A stretch of 48,481 bases of DNA from Microbispora triticiradicis (GTDB lineage Bacteria; Actinomycetota; Actinomycetes; Streptosporangiales; Streptosporangiaceae), in the NCBI GenBank assembly GCA_003260025.2, contig QFZU02000090.1:1-48481 (forward strand), written 5' to 3'. Below are positions 31,984 to 42,546 of the stretch, in pieces; position 1 is the stretch's first letter, and every line of letters begins with the position of its first letter. The position numbers and the translations under genes are program-made. The notes under the pieces are model-generated. The model ran no database searches. It worked only from the letters and a program-made list of their open reading frames with translations, and had not been told where the DNA came from.

Positions 31984-33774
31984 ATGACGGTGCCGCCTGT
32001 TGAACTCGACGACCTCGCCGATCCCACCGCAGGATTTCCGCAGGCAACGCGGGAACGGTGGCGCGCGCTCGCGCTCGGGGTGCTGCGCAAAACCGGCTGG
32101 GAGGGGACGGACGACGCGGCCGAGGACGCCCTGTCGACCATCTCCTACGACGGTGTCCGGATCGCCGCGCTGTACGACGCGAGCGACCTGCCCGACGCGC
32201 CGCGCGTGGTCCGCGGACCCGGCCTGTGGGACGTGCGGCAGCGGCACGCCGACCCCGACCCGGCCGTCACCCGCGAGGCGATCCACGCCGACCTGGAGAA
32301 CGGCGTCACCTCCCTCTGGCTCGACCTGACCTCGATCGACCCCGCCGCGCTGCCGGCCGTGCTGGACGGCGTCCTGCTCGACCTCGCCCCGGTCGTCCTC
32401 GACGCCGGGCCCCGTACGGCGGAGGCGGCGGAGGCGTTCCTGCGCCTGGCCGGGGACGTGGCGCTGCCCGGCGGGAACCTCGGCGCCGACCCGATCGGGC
32501 TGGCGGCCCGCACCGGCGCGCCGGCCGTCCTGGACGACGCGGTATCGCTCGCCCGCCGCTGCGCGACGGATCACCCCGGCCTGCGGGCGATCACCGTCGA
32601 CGCGCTGCCGTACCACGACGCGGGCGGCGCGGACGCCGACGAGCTCGGCTGCTCGATCGCGACCGGCGTGGCCTACCTGCGGGCGCTGACCGGCGCGGGA
32701 CTGCCGGTGGAGCAGGCGCTGGGCCAGATCGAGTTCCGGTACGCCGCGACCGCCGACCAGTTCCTCACGATCGCCAAGCTGCGGGCGGCGCGGCGGATGT
32801 GGGCGCGGGTGGCCGAGGTCGCCGGAGGGCCGGGGCGCCAGCTTCAGCACGCCGTCACGTCCTCGGCGATGATGACCGTGCGGGACCCCTGGGTGAACAT
32901 GCTGCGCACGACCCTGGCCTGTTTCGCGGCCGGGACGGGCGGGGCCGACGCGGTGACCGTGCAGCCGTTCGACGCCTGCCTCGGGCTGCCCGACGCGTTC
33001 GCCCGGCGCATCGCGCGCAACACGCAGGCGCTGCTGGTGGAGGAGGCCGGCGTGGCCCGGGTGGCCGACCCCGCCGGGGGCTCGTGGTACGTGGAGCGGC
33101 TCACCGACGACCTCGCCCGCCGGGCCTGGGAGTGGTTCCAGGAGATCGAGCGGTCCGGCGGGATGGCCGCGGCGCTGGAGCGGCTGGTCCCGGAGCGACT
33201 GGCGGAGACGCGCGCCGCGCGGGCGGTGAACATCGCCCACCGGCGGGACCCGATCACCGGGGTCAGCGAGTTCCCCGACCTGGGGGAGAGACCGGTCACC
33301 CGGAGGCCGGGCCCCGGCCTCGCCCGTACGCCCGGCGACGGGCTGCCGCTGGTGCGCCACGCCGAGGAGTTCGAGGCGCTGCGCGACCTCGCCGACGCGC
33401 AGCCGAGCCGGCCCACGGTGTTCCTCGCCACCATCGGGCCGATCGCCGCGCACACCGCGAGGGCGACGTTCGCGGCCAACCTGTTCGCCGCGGGCGGCAT
33501 CGCGACGGTCGCCGGCGGGCCGGGCACCGACCCGGCCGCGATCGCCGCGGCGTTCCGCGAGTCCGGTGCCCCCGTGGCCTGCCTGTGCTCCAGCGACCGC
33601 CTGTACGGCGAGCACGCGGCGGCGGTCGCGGCGGCGCTCCGTGAGGCGGGGGCGCAGAAGGTGTGGCTGGCGGGGAAGGGCGAGTATGAAGGGGTGGACG
33701 CCAACGTGTACGCGGGATGCGACGCGCTCGGGGTGCTCCGCACGACGTTCGACGACCTGGGAGTGAGCCGATGA
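31984..33774 (+). CDS. mutA: Methylmalonyl-CoA mutase small subunit
   Basis: A 596-residue small (beta) subunit of coenzyme B12-dependent methylmalonyl-CoA mutase, which interconverts succinyl-CoA and (R)-methylmalonyl-CoA as a heterodimer with MutB. Recognisable segments are [62 protein letters not shown] and the C-terminal flavodoxin-like domain. The B12-binding Asp-x-His-x-x-Gly of the catalytic subunit is lost here ([10 protein letters not shown]), as expected of the small subunit. Its stop overlaps the mutB start (ATGA). Confidence 0.96.
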   Translation: MTVPPVELDDLADPTAGFPQATRERWRALALGVLRKTGWEGTDDAAEDALSTISYDGVRIAALYDASDLPDAPRVVRGPGLWDVRQRHADPDPAVTREAIHADLENGVTSLWLDLTSIDPAALPAVLDGVLLDLAPVVLDAGPRTAEAAEAFLRLAGDVALPGGNLGADPIGLAARTGAPAVLDDAVSLARRCATDHPGLRAITVDALPYHDAGGADADELGCSIATGVAYLRALTGAGLPVEQALGQIEFRYAATADQFLTIAKLRAARRMWARVAEVAGGPGRQLQHAVTSSAMMTVRDPWVNMLRTTLACFAAGTGGADAVTVQPFDACLGLPDAFARRIARNTQALLVEEAGVARVADPAGGSWYVERLTDDLARRAWEWFQEIERSGGMAAALERLVPERLAETRAARAVNIAHRRDPITGVSEFPDLGERPVTRRPGPGLARTPGDGLPLVRHAEEFEALRDLADAQPSRPTVFLATIGPIAAHTARATFAANLFAAGGIATVAGGPGTDPAAIAAAFRESGAPVACLCSSDRLYGEHAAAVAAALREAGAQKVWLAGKGEYEGVDANVYAGCDALGVLRTTFDDLGVSR

Positions 33775-35900
33775 TTCCGGATTTCTCGGAGATAGATCTG
33801 GGATCGGGCGCCGCCGCGCCGGAGGTCCCCGGCGGCGGGCCGGCGTGGGAGACCCCCGAGGGCATCGCGGTGCAGCCGTTCTACACGGCCGCCGACCTCG
33901 GGGAGGACGGCGCCCCGCGGACCTATCCCGGTCTCGCGCCGTTCCTGCGCGGCCCGTATCCCACGATGTACGTCACGCAGCCGTGGACCATCCGGCAGTA
34001 CGCCGGGTTCTCCACCGCGGAGGCGTCCAACGCGTTCTACCGGCGCAACCTCGCCGCCGGGCAGAAGGGCCTGTCGGTCGCCTTCGACCTCGCGACCCAC
34101 CGGGGCTACGACTCCGACCACCCGCGCGTCGCGGGCGACGTCGGCATGGCGGGCGTGGCGATCGACTCGATCTACGACATGCGGCAGCTGTTCGAGGGGA
34201 TCCCGCTCGACCGGATGAGCGTGTCGATGACCATGAACGGGGCGGTGCTGCCGATCCTGGCGCTCTACATCGTCGCCGCCGAGGAGCAGGGGGTCACGCC
34301 CGACAAGCTGGCGGGGACCATCCAGAACGACATCCTCAAGGAGTTCATGGTCCGCAACACCTACATCTACCCGCCGGGCCCGTCGATGCGGATCATCTCC
34401 GACATCTTCGAGTACACCTCCCGGAACATGCCGAAGTTCAACTCCATCTCGATCTCCGGCTACCACATCCAGGAGGCCGGGGCGACCTGCGACCTGGAGC
34501 TCGCGTACACGCTGGCCGACGGCCTGGAGTATCTGCGGGCGGGCGTCGGGGCCGGGCTCGGCATCGACGAGTTCGCGCCGCGGCTGTCGTTCTTCTGGTG
34601 CATCGGCATGAACTTCTTCATGGAGGTGGCCAAGCTCCGCGCCGCCCGGCTGCTGTGGGCCCGCCTGGTGAAGGGCTTCGGGCCGGAGAACCCCAAGTCG
34701 CTGTCGCTGCGCACGCACAGCCAGACGTCGGGCTGGTCGCTGACCGCGCAGGACGTGTTCAACAACGTCGTACGGACCTGCGTGGAGGCGATGGCGGCGA
34801 CCCAGGGGCACACCCAGTCGCTGCACACGAACGCGCTGGACGAGGCGCTCGCGCTGCCGACCGACTTCTCGGCGCGGATCGCGCGCAACACCCAGCTTCT
34901 GCTCCAGCAGGAGTCGGGCACCGGCCGGGTGATCGACCCGTGGGGCGGCTCCCACTACGTGGAGTGGCTGACCCGCGAGCTGGCCCGGGCGGCGTGGAAG
35001 CACATCCAGGAGGTCGAGCAGGCCGGCGGCATGGCGAGGGCCATCGACCAGGGGCTGCCCAAGATGCGCATCGAGGAGGCGGCCGCCCGCACGCAGGCGC
35101 GCATCGACTCCGGCGGCCAGCCGGTGATCGGCGTCAACAAGTACCGCCTCGAGGCCGACGAGCCGATCGAGGTGCTGAAGGTCGACAACACGGCGGTGCG
35201 CGACCAGCAGATCGAGAAGCTGCGCAGGCTCCGCGAGGAGCGCTCGGCCGACGCGGTCGCCGGGGCGCTGGAGGCGCTGACCAAGGGCGCGGCGAGCGGG
35301 GAGAACCTGCTGGAGCTGGCGGTGAACGCGGCCAGGGCCAAGGCGACCGTCGGGGAGATCTCCGACGCGCTGGAGAAGGTCTTCGGACGGCACGCCGCCC
35401 AGATCCGTACGATATCGGGGGTGTACCGGGCGGAGGTGGGCGGCGCCGCGGACCAGGTCCGCGAGGCGAGCGCGCAGTTCGAGAAGGCGGAGGGCCGCAG
35501 GCCCCGGATCCTCGTCGCGAAGATGGGCCAGGACGGCCACGACCGGGGCCAGAAGGTGATCGCGAGCGCCTTCGCCGACCTCGGCTTCGACGTCGACGTT
35601 GGCCCGCTGTTCCAGACGCCCGAGGAGGTCGCCCGGCAGGCCGTCGAGGCGGACGTCCACGTGGTCGGGGTCTCCTCGCTCGCGGCCGGGCACCTGACGC
35701 TGGTGCCCGCGCTGCGCGAGGCGCTCGCCGGCCTCGGCGCGGCGGACATCATGATCGTGGTCGGCGGGGTGATCCCGCCCGGCGACGTGGCGGAGCTCCG
35801 GGCCGCGGGCGCCTCGTCGATCTTCCTGCCCGGCACGGTGATCGCCGACGCCGCGCTGGAGCTGCTGGGCGAGCTGTCGGCACGGCTGGGCCACAAGTGA
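33771..35900 (+). CDS. mutB: Methylmalonyl-CoA mutase large, catalytic subunit
   Basis: A 709-residue catalytic subunit, close to the usual 700-730. The TIM-barrel domain has [20 protein letters not shown] with the active-site Tyr and [32 protein letters not shown] follows. The C-terminal B12 domain has [16 protein letters not shown] with the lower-ligand His and the [13 protein letters not shown] strand. GGAGTGAG lies before ATG 33771, and its stop overlaps meaB (GTGA). It feeds propionyl-CoA carbon to or from the TCA cycle and can supply methylmalonyl-CoA for polyketides. Confidence 0.97.
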   Translation: MIPDFSEIDLGSGAAAPEVPGGGPAWETPEGIAVQPFYTAADLGEDGAPRTYPGLAPFLRGPYPTMYVTQPWTIRQYAGFSTAEASNAFYRRNLAAGQKGLSVAFDLATHRGYDSDHPRVAGDVGMAGVAIDSIYDMRQLFEGIPLDRMSVSMTMNGAVLPILALYIVAAEEQGVTPDKLAGTIQNDILKEFMVRNTYIYPPGPSMRIISDIFEYTSRNMPKFNSISISGYHIQEAGATCDLELAYTLADGLEYLRAGVGAGLGIDEFAPRLSFFWCIGMNFFMEVAKLRAARLLWARLVKGFGPENPKSLSLRTHSQTSGWSLTAQDVFNNVVRTCVEAMAATQGHTQSLHTNALDEALALPTDFSARIARNTQLLLQQESGTGRVIDPWGGSHYVEWLTRELARAAWKHIQEVEQAGGMARAIDQGLPKMRIEEAAARTQARIDSGGQPVIGVNKYRLEADEPIEVLKVDNTAVRDQQIEKLRRLREERSADAVAGALEALTKGAASGENLLELAVNAARAKATVGEISDALEKVFGRHAAQIRTISGVYRAEVGGAADQVREASAQFEKAEGRRPRILVAKMGQDGHDRGQKVIASAFADLGFDVDVGPLFQTPEEVARQAVEADVHVVGVSSLAAGHLTLVPALREALAGLGAADIMIVVGGVIPPGDVAELRAAGASSIFLPGTVIADAALELLGELSARLGHK

Positions 35901-36958
35901 CCGCACCGGTGGTCGAGGACTACGTCGAGGGCGTGCTGTCGGGCGACCGGCGGTGGACCGCCCGGGCGATCACGCTGGTGGAGTCGACCAGGGCCGATCA
36001 CCGGGAGCTGGCGCAGCGGCTGCTGGTCGAGCTCACCCCGCACGCCGGGAAGGCCCGCAGGGTCGGGGTGTCGGGGGTGCCGGGGGTCGGCAAGTCGACC
36101 TTCATCGAGGCCCTCGGCACCTATCTCACCGGTCAGGGGCACCGGGTGGCCGTGCTGGCCGTCGACCCCTCGTCGCGGCGCTCGGGCGGCAGCATCCTGG
36201 GGGACAAGACCCGGATGGCCAAGCTGTCGGCCGACCCGGACGCCTTCATCCGGCCGTCCCCGACCGCCGGGACGCTCGGCGGCGTGGCGAAGGCCACGAG
36301 GGAGGCCGTCGTCGTCGTGGAGGCGGCCGGCTACGACGTCGTGCTCGTCGAGACCGTCGGCGTCGGCCAGTCGGAGACCGCGGTCGCCGACATGGTCGAC
36401 ACGTTCCTGCTGCTCACCCTCGCCCGTACGGGAGACCAGCTCCAGGGGATCAAGAAGGGCGTGCTGGAGCTCGCGGACGTGATCGCGGTCAACAAGGCCG
36501 ACGGCGAGCACGAGACGGCCGCGCGCAGGGCCGCGCGGGAGCTGTCCGGGGCGCTCCGGCTGCTGCGTTCGGCCACACCGGTGCTGACCTGCAGCGGGCT
36601 CACCGGCGCGGGCCTGGAGGAGCTGTGGGCGCACGTGGTGCGTCACCAGGAGGGCGCCGACCTCGCCGGCCGGCGCAGCCGCCAGCAGGTCGAGTGGACG
36701 TGGGCGCTGGTCACCGACCGCCTGCTGGCCATGCTGCGGGAGACGGTCGCGCCGCTCGCGCCGGAGATCGAGCGGCGGGTCCTCGACGGCACCCTCACCC
36801 CGGCCCTCGCCGCCGACCGCATTCTCGCGGCCTTCCTGCCCGCCGCTCCCGACGCGTCGGGCACCATCGGGGGCACCACCGGGGGCGCCACCGGCCCGGA
36901 CGCCGGGAAGAGCCCGGCGTCCGGCGCGGGCACCGCCGCGGAGGCCCCGCTCGCCTGA
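35897..36958 (+). CDS. meaB: Methylmalonyl-CoA mutase-associated GTPase (MeaB/ArgK family)
   Basis: A 353-residue G3E-type GTPase that guards and reloads B12 in the mutase. It has Walker [13 protein letters not shown], the switch-like [47 protein letters not shown] and the NKAD base motif. The last 35 residues are a low-complexity Gly/Thr/Ala tail ([12 protein letters not shown]) not usual in MeaB. Start GTG 35897 overlaps the mutB stop by 4 bp, so the three genes form one translationally coupled operon. Confidence 0.96.
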   Translation: MTAPVVEDYVEGVLSGDRRWTARAITLVESTRADHRELAQRLLVELTPHAGKARRVGVSGVPGVGKSTFIEALGTYLTGQGHRVAVLAVDPSSRRSGGSILGDKTRMAKLSADPDAFIRPSPTAGTLGGVAKATREAVVVVEAAGYDVVLVETVGVGQSETAVADMVDTFLLLTLARTGDQLQGIKKGVLELADVIAVNKADGEHETAARRAARELSGALRLLRSATPVLTCSGLTGAGLEELWAHVVRHQEGADLAGRRSRQQVEWTWALVTDRLLAMLRETVAPLAPEIERRVLDGTLTPALAADRILAAFLPAAPDASGTIGGTTGGATGPDAGKSPASGAGTAAEAPLA

Positions 36959-37114
36959 CGCACGGGCCTCGCCCGCCTAACGCACGGGGGCGCCGCCGGG
37001 ACCCGCCGCGTGCGCCGGCGGAGGGGCGGGTACGGAACGCCGGTGGAATCCTGGGGGCACTCGGGTCATCACCTTTCCCCCGGGTGAGACAGATCGCTAC
37101 CCGCGGGCCCGGGC

Positions 37115-37130
37115 ACGTGCAATTGCACGT
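37115..37130. promoter_or_regulatory. Perfect 16-bp palindrome upstream of the PHP gene
   Basis: ACGTGCAATTGCACGT is a perfect palindrome in an otherwise very GC-rich region, 57 bp before the ATG. It looks like an operator for a dimeric repressor (LacI-, GntR- or TetR-like). The remaining bases of 36959-37187 hold no gene. Confidence 0.55.
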
Positions 37131-37187
37131 TTTCCCCGGCCGAAACCGTGCCACGATGTGGCCGCTTTCGACTACGGGGAGGTGCGA

Positions 37188-39140
37188 ATGACCCACGACC
37201 CGATGACGCCGCCACAGGTGGAGCGGGCGCTGCGGGAGTACGGCGCGTTGCTGGCCGCGCACGGGATCACCTGGGGTGAGCCGCCGCTGGGATACGTCCG
37301 GATGATGCCGTTCCTCCGGTTTCCCCCGGTGGCCGGGCGGATGGCTCACGGGCCCGACCTCGACGCGGCCTTCCGGGACGCGCTGGACGGAGAGGTCCCC
37401 CGGGGCCTGGTGGTGCTGCGACTGACCCCGGACGGCCGCCGCCTGGAGCACGGACCGGCCCGGCCGCTGCTGTCACCGGGGGCCGTCCCCGTCGTCCTGC
37501 TGGTCGACTCCGCACTGCCGGGCCCGGTGGAGGTGACGGCCGGTGGCGTGCCGTATGCAATCGCCGCGGGCGGCGCCCGGCTCCTCGACGTCACGACCGC
37601 GACCACGCTGACCGTGGACGGCGAGGCGGTGGACCTGTCCGGGCTCACCCGGCCGGCCCGGGCCGCGCGGCTGCGCCTGCGCGCGGGCTTCCCCTGCCGC
37701 TGGAGCGTGACGTCCCGGGACGGCCAGGGGTGGTACCCGGACGGCGCGCCGGAGCGGCGGGACAACGACGACGTGCCGTTCTTCCACGGCGACGACCTCG
37801 TGCTCGCCGTCCCCGCCGAGCCCGTCGCGATCAGGGTGACCCGTGGCATGGAGTACGACGTGGCCGAGACCACGGTGGTCCCGAGGGAGGGGGAGGAGAC
37901 GCTGGTCGGGCTGACGCCGCAACGGCTGTACGACGCCGCCGCCCGGGGCTGGTACGGCGCGGACCTGCACGTCCACCTGAACTGGGCGGGTGACCTGGTC
38001 GCGGGCCCGGCCGAGGCGGCGGCGGCGCAGCACGGCGAGGACCTGCACGTGCTGAACCTCGTCGCCGGGAACGTCGCGGGCGACCGGGTCTACGACCTGG
38101 AGGCGTTGCGGCACTGGGCCGGTCGCGACCTGCCGTGGTCGGACGCCGGGCACGTGGCCCGGATGGGCGTGGAGTACCGCAACGACCTCTTCGGCCACGT
38201 CCACGTGTTCGGGATCGCCGCGCCGCCGGCCGTCTGCCACACCGGCTTCGGCGCGGACGCCGACTGGCCGCCCAACGGGACGGTCTGCGGCGACCTGCGG
38301 GAGCCGCGCGCCGTGCTGGGGTACGCCCACCCCTTCCACGGGCCGGTCTCCTCGCCCGAGGACGTCGTCGCGGGCGGCGCCAGGAACTGCTCCGGCCGCG
38401 CCCTGGTGGTGGACGCCGCGCTCGGCCTGGTCGACGGGATGGAGGTGCTGCACTTCAGCGACCTGTCGGCCACGCCGGGGACCGCCGAGGTCTACCGGAG
38501 GCTGCTCGGCGCGGGCAACCGCCTCGCCGCGCTCGCCGGGACCGACGCCATGCTGTCGTTCACCCGCCAGGACACGGTCTCCAGCCCGCCGGGCTGGGAA
38601 CGCGTCTACGCCCGCGTGGACGGCCCGCTCGGCGCCGACTCGTTCGCCGAGGCCGTACGGCGGGGCCGCACGTTCGCCACCACCGGCCCCTGGCTGGAGC
38701 TCACGGTGGACGGCCTGGGCCCGGGGGAGACGCTCAACCTGGACGGCGGCGAGACGGTCACGGTCCGGGCGCGGACCGTCGGGCCGGAGGTGGAGCACCT
38801 GGAGATCCGCACCGCGGACGGTGTGACGGCCGAGGGACCGGGTCCCGAGATCACCGTGTCCCTGACGGTGGACGCGCCGGCCTACGTGGTCGCGGTCGCC
38901 CGCGGCGGCGCCCATCCGCGGTCCCCCGGCGGCCGGGCGTACGCCCACACGAGCCCGGTCCACCTCGACGTGCGGGGACGGCACGTGGCCCGCCCGGAGG
39001 ACGTCCGGTGGTGCCTGCGCTGGCTCGACCTGCTCGACGAGCTGATCAGGGACCGGGCCCGGCTGCACACCAGGGCCCAGCTCCGCGATCATCTCGACCT
39101 CGTCGAGAAGGCCAGGGCGGTGTACGAGTCGCGCCTGTGA
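37188..39140 (+). CDS. CehA/McbA-like PHP-domain metallohydrolase
   Basis: A 650-residue protein whose central part is a polymerase-and-histidinol-phosphatase (PHP) metal-dependent domain. It begins with WYGADLHVHLNWAGD (metal-binding His residues), continues through VLGYAHPFHGPVSSPEDVV and RLAALAGTDAMLSFTRQD. The first 270 residues and the last 150 are beta-rich domains without a name I can give. Members of the CehA/McbA group hydrolyse carbamates or phosphoesters. No signal peptide is visible. GGGGAGG lies 5 nt before ATG 37188, giving a clear start. Confidence 0.82.
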   Translation: MTHDPMTPPQVERALREYGALLAAHGITWGEPPLGYVRMMPFLRFPPVAGRMAHGPDLDAAFRDALDGEVPRGLVVLRLTPDGRRLEHGPARPLLSPGAVPVVLLVDSALPGPVEVTAGGVPYAIAAGGARLLDVTTATTLTVDGEAVDLSGLTRPARAARLRLRAGFPCRWSVTSRDGQGWYPDGAPERRDNDDVPFFHGDDLVLAVPAEPVAIRVTRGMEYDVAETTVVPREGEETLVGLTPQRLYDAAARGWYGADLHVHLNWAGDLVAGPAEAAAAQHGEDLHVLNLVAGNVAGDRVYDLEALRHWAGRDLPWSDAGHVARMGVEYRNDLFGHVHVFGIAAPPAVCHTGFGADADWPPNGTVCGDLREPRAVLGYAHPFHGPVSSPEDVVAGGARNCSGRALVVDAALGLVDGMEVLHFSDLSATPGTAEVYRRLLGAGNRLAALAGTDAMLSFTRQDTVSSPPGWERVYARVDGPLGADSFAEAVRRGRTFATTGPWLELTVDGLGPGETLNLDGGETVTVRARTVGPEVEHLEIRTADGVTAEGPGPEITVSLTVDAPAYVVAVARGGAHPRSPGGRAYAHTSPVHLDVRGRHVARPEDVRWCLRWLDLLDELIRDRARLHTRAQLRDHLDLVEKARAVYESRL

Positions 39141-39157
39141 CCGCCGGCCCTCCCGCT

Positions 39158-39778
39158 CTACAAGTCGAGTGAAGAGCCACCGAAGCGGTCCCGCAGGAAC
39201 CGGCCCTGGTCCCTGAGGGCCTGCTCGTCCCCCTGGTAGACGGCCTCCGCGACGGCCGACAGCCCCGACTCCAGCAGGCCGAGCTGGGCCATCAGCTCCT
39301 CGTGCGCGCTGCGCTCACGCGACCCCCGCCGGGTCAGCGCGTACGACCTGGGCAGGTTGGCGTACGCCTCCAGGCTGGTGGGCAGGTAGTCGCGGACGGC
39401 CTGCGAGACGACGTGCAGGTGGTCGGGGGCGGAGGTGAGCGCCTCCGCCCTGGCCAGCACCTCACGCAGGATCCCGGCGAGGTCGCCGACCTTCGCCACC
39501 ACGTCCTCGGGGAAGCGGGCGGTCGTCACCTTCGCCACGAGGGTGTCCAGGTCGGCCCGCAGCGCGCGCGTCTCCACCTCCGCGTGGGAGATCGTCAGCC
39601 GGACCCGGTCGGGCGGGGTGAGCAGGGCGCCCACGCCGTACAGCCCGGCGACGACCACCGGCCACAGCGACCCGGCGAGTCCGAGGAAGTGCAGCGCGAG
39701 ACCGCCCAGCGCGAGCGCGGAGCCGACGATGTTCCGCAGCGAGCCGAGGTAGGCGAGGACGCGGTCACTGGTAGCCAC
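39158..39778 (-). CDS. Small membrane protein of the TelA/VWA cluster
   Basis: A 206-residue protein with two hydrophobic segments near the N-terminus (about 15-35 and 38-53: IVGSALALGGLALHFLGLAG, WPVVVAGLYGVGALL) and a long helical cytoplasmic tail containing LDTLVAKVTTARFPEDVVAK and RDYLPTSLEAYANLPRSYA. I recognise no named domain. GTG 39778 has AGGAG 4 nt upstream and overlaps the VWA gene by 14 bp, so it is the last gene of the four-gene unit and coupled to it. Confidence 0.8.
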   Translation of the reverse strand: MATSDRVLAYLGSLRNIVGSALALGGLALHFLGLAGSLWPVVVAGLYGVGALLTPPDRVRLTISHAEVETRALRADLDTLVAKVTTARFPEDVVAKVGDLAGILREVLARAEALTSAPDHLHVVSQAVRDYLPTSLEAYANLPRSYALTRRGSRERSAHEELMAQLGLLESGLSAVAEAVYQGDEQALRDQGRFLRDRFGGSSLDL

Positions 39779-41330
39779 GGATCTCCTTGAACGCCGAGGC
39801 GAGGGACGCCTGCCGGGCGTCGAACACCGCGCCGCCGGTCAGATCGGAGACCTGGCGCATCTCGGAGACGTCGCTGTCGCCGAACAGCACGACGAACGTG
39901 GGGACGTGGGTGTTCAGCGTCCGGTGAAAGGCGGCGAAGTCCTCGTAGGAGGAGCCGTCGGTGTTCTCGCCGTCGGTCATCAGGACCACCGAGGTGAAGC
40001 TTCCGCCGTCCTGCTCGCTCCCGAGCGTCTGGTACGCCGCGCGCAGGCCGTCGTAGATGGCGGTGCCGCCCCCGGCCTCCAGGCCGTCGCCGTACGCCCG
40101 GATCCGGGCCAGGACCGGTGCGGGGTCGCCCTCCGGCACGGTGAACGTGCTCCCCGGGCCGGTCCCGGTGTTGAACGGCAGCAGGGTGACCGTCTCCCGG
40201 TCGCGGAACCGGGAGAACCGCCCGGACACGGAGGTGTCCGCGCCGGTCAGCGTGGCGAGCGCCGCCCTGAGCGCCGCGATGCGGTCGCCCTCCATCGACC
40301 CGGAGGTGTCCAGCACGAACAGCGTGCGCGACGGGCGGCGCACCTTGTTCAGGTACGCGCTGATCAGCGCGTCGGCGGCGCTGCGCCGGTTGGGGAAGGG
40401 CAGCTCCAGCAGCGGGGCCGTGCCGAACCTGGCGTCGGGCGGCACCTCGGGCACGATGGGCCGGCGGGCCGTGGTCGTCATGATCTCTCGTTGCGCCGCC
40501 GGGGTGCGCAGCCAGGCCGCCAGCTTGCCGTACTGCGCCTTCTTCGGCGAGGACGCGAGCAGCGTGAGCGGGTAGTCCGCGGTGACGACGCCGTCCGCCG
40601 GGTAGACCAGTGTGAGCGGCTCGCCTCCGGCGGAGCGCAGGCCGAGCAGCACGGACTCGTAGTTGATCAGCCCGTCCACGTCGGCGCGACGGCGGAAGGC
40701 GTCGGCGAGCCAGCCGGAGGAGCCGGCGGTGAGGGTCTGGGCGGCGAAGAACCCGGTCAGCTTGGGGGTGACGGCCGTGATCTGGGCCTGGTCGAGCGCC
40801 TCGCCCGCGTCCGACAGCGCCGCCGCCACCCCGACCAGGGCGGAGAAACCGGAGTTGGACGACGCGGGGTTGGTCATGCCGAAGGTGAAGCGGTGTCCGG
40901 CGGCGGCTTCGGCGATGTCGGTCCAGGTGACCTCGCCGGTGTCCCAGTGCAGCTCGCGGGCCTTGGCGCGGGTGAGGCCGAGGACGACCGGGGACACCAT
41001 GATCTTGGTCTGGGTGGACAGGCGCGCGGTCGCCCCGTCGATCAGGGACAGGTAGCGGTTGGAGGAGAACCAGACGGCGTCGTAGCGGCCGTCCGCGGCG
41101 CCGCTCGCCACCTGCTCGGCGCCGTCCAGGGTGCCGGTGTAGGAGAGCGACACCTTCACGCCCGCCGCTCCGGCCGCCTTGGCGAGCAGCGGCTCCAGGT
41201 CCTTGATCTCGCTGCCCGCCAGGACGCGCAGTACGGCGGGGTCGTCCGGCGGGGACTCGGCTCCGCCGCCCGAGCAGGCGCCCGTGGCGGCCAGCAGCAG
41301 GGCCAGGGCGGCCGTGACCGCTCGCCTCAT
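39765..41330 (-). CDS. Lipoprotein with solute-binding and VWA domains
   Basis: A 521-residue exported lipoprotein (signal peptide with lipobox ATGAC). Residues about 35-325 form a type 2 periplasmic-binding-protein fold (VLRVLAGSEIKDLEPLLAKA, FTFGMTNPASSNSGFSALVG, VDGLINYESVLLGLRSAGG). Residues about 335-515 are a von Willebrand A domain with an intact MIDAS (LDTSGSMEGDR, GGTAIYDGLR, LMTDGENTDG). It should sit on the outer face of the membrane and bind a ligand and a metal-dependent protein partner. The start overlaps the TelA stop as ATGA. Confidence 0.88.
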   Translation of the reverse strand: MRRAVTAALALLLAATGACSGGGAESPPDDPAVLRVLAGSEIKDLEPLLAKAAGAAGVKVSLSYTGTLDGAEQVASGAADGRYDAVWFSSNRYLSLIDGATARLSTQTKIMVSPVVLGLTRAKARELHWDTGEVTWTDIAEAAAGHRFTFGMTNPASSNSGFSALVGVAAALSDAGEALDQAQITAVTPKLTGFFAAQTLTAGSSGWLADAFRRRADVDGLINYESVLLGLRSAGGEPLTLVYPADGVVTADYPLTLLASSPKKAQYGKLAAWLRTPAAQREIMTTTARRPIVPEVPPDARFGTAPLLELPFPNRRSAADALISAYLNKVRRPSRTLFVLDTSGSMEGDRIAALRAALATLTGADTSVSGRFSRFRDRETVTLLPFNTGTGPGSTFTVPEGDPAPVLARIRAYGDGLEAGGGTAIYDGLRAAYQTLGSEQDGGSFTSVVLMTDGENTDGSSYEDFAAFHRTLNTHVPTFVVLFGDSDVSEMRQVSDLTGGAVFDARQASLASAFKEIRGYQ

Positions 41331-42490
41331 GACGCGGCCTCGTCGGCGCGGCGGGACCGCTCCAGGTAGGCCCGGGCGTGGTCGAGCTCCACGGTGAGGT
41401 TGCCGACGGTGACGGCCATGCTCTCCACGGCCTTGGCCCGGAAGCCGTCGATCATGTCCATCGTCGAGTAGACGTTGTCGAACGCCTTGCTCAGCGTCTC
41501 CATGCTCACCGTCGTGGCGGCGGCCTGGGTCTGGATGTCCCCGGCCTGGGTGCGCAGCATCTCGCTGGTGGCGAGGATCAGGTCGGAGGTGGTGGCGTTC
41601 AGCGCCGTGATCTGGTCGAGCACGAGCTTCTGGTTGGCCAGGGCCTGGGCCACGGTGACGGCCGTGCGCAGCGCCGCGATCGTCGTGGTGGTCGCCCGCT
41701 CCACCCCCTTGATCAGCTCCAGGTTGTTCTTGCGCACCAGGTCGAGCGCGAGGTAGCCCTGGGCCGACACGGCGAGCTGGGTCAGCAGGTCCTGGTGCTT
41801 CTGGCGCACCCCGAAGAGCGCGTCCGACCGCAGGGCGTTCGCCTTCTCCGGGTCGGTGAGCTCGATCCGGTCGATCCGCTCCTGCAGGGCCGAGTCGAGC
41901 GCCGCCGCCAGCACGGCGTACTCCTGGAGCTTCGTCATCGACTCCCAGAGGTTCGCCTTCTCGCCCTCGATCGCCGCGTTGTCCTTGCGCAGCTCGTCCT
42001 GCCCGGACTTCAGCGCCCGGATGATGTCGTCGATGTGCTTCTGCGCGCTGCGGTACCTGGCGAAGTAGTCGCGCAGCCGGTCGCCGAACGGGATGACGCC
42101 CAGCAGCCGCCGGGTGCCCGCGGTCGCCTGCTTCGGGTCGAGGTCGACGATCGTCCGGCGCAGCGCCACGAGCTGCCCGGCGACCCGCGCCTGACCGTCG
42201 GCGCCCTCACCCTTGGCCGAGGCCAGCGCCGCCACCGGGCGCCTGAGCATCCGGTTGGCCACCTGGGACGAGGCGCGGATCTCCGAGTCGCCCATCGAGG
42301 TGATGTCGTGCATCTTCCTGGTGAACTCCGGCGACCTGTGGTCGAGCGTGCCGAGCTCGTCGGCGAAGCCGGCCGCCTTCCGGGCGAGCTCGCCGGCGCG
42401 CTCGCCGGGGAGCGGCAGCATGGTGGCCGCCTTCTCGACCGGCACCGCGGCCACCGGGGCGGGCGGGGTCAGCACGAGATCTTCGGACAC
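41327..42490 (-). CDS. Toxic anion resistance protein, TelA family
   Basis: A 387-residue soluble, almost fully helical, coiled-coil-rich TelA-family protein (PF05816 type). Marks include GVIPFGDRLRDYFARYRSAQ, HIDDIIRALKSGQDELRKDN, EYAVLAAALD and TVAQALANQKLVLDQITALN. TelA was named for tellurite resistance; its biochemical action is unknown. Here it lies between two surface binding-type proteins and is coupled to the VWA gene, pointing to a cytoplasmic or membrane-associated part of a stress-response complex. GTG 42490 follows GAGAGG. Confidence 0.92.
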   Translation of the reverse strand: MSEDLVLTPPAPVAAVPVEKAATMLPLPGERAGELARKAAGFADELGTLDHRSPEFTRKMHDITSMGDSEIRASSQVANRMLRRPVAALASAKGEGADGQARVAGQLVALRRTIVDLDPKQATAGTRRLLGVIPFGDRLRDYFARYRSAQKHIDDIIRALKSGQDELRKDNAAIEGEKANLWESMTKLQEYAVLAAALDSALQERIDRIELTDPEKANALRSDALFGVRQKHQDLLTQLAVSAQGYLALDLVRKNNLELIKGVERATTTTIAALRTAVTVAQALANQKLVLDQITALNATTSDLILATSEMLRTQAGDIQTQAAATTVSMETLSKAFDNVYSTMDMIDGFRAKAVESMAVTVGNLTVELDHARAYLERSRRADEAAS

Positions 42491-42546
42491 GGATGTCCTC
42501 TCTTCCTGGGACTCTTCCTGGAAACTGTCTTCCTGGACAAGGGGGG

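Noticed and set aside
32844-35906. Very long minus-strand ORF (about 1020 codons) opposite mutA/mutB
   Set aside because: It is the antisense shadow of clear mutase genes; long antisense frames are expected at this GC content.
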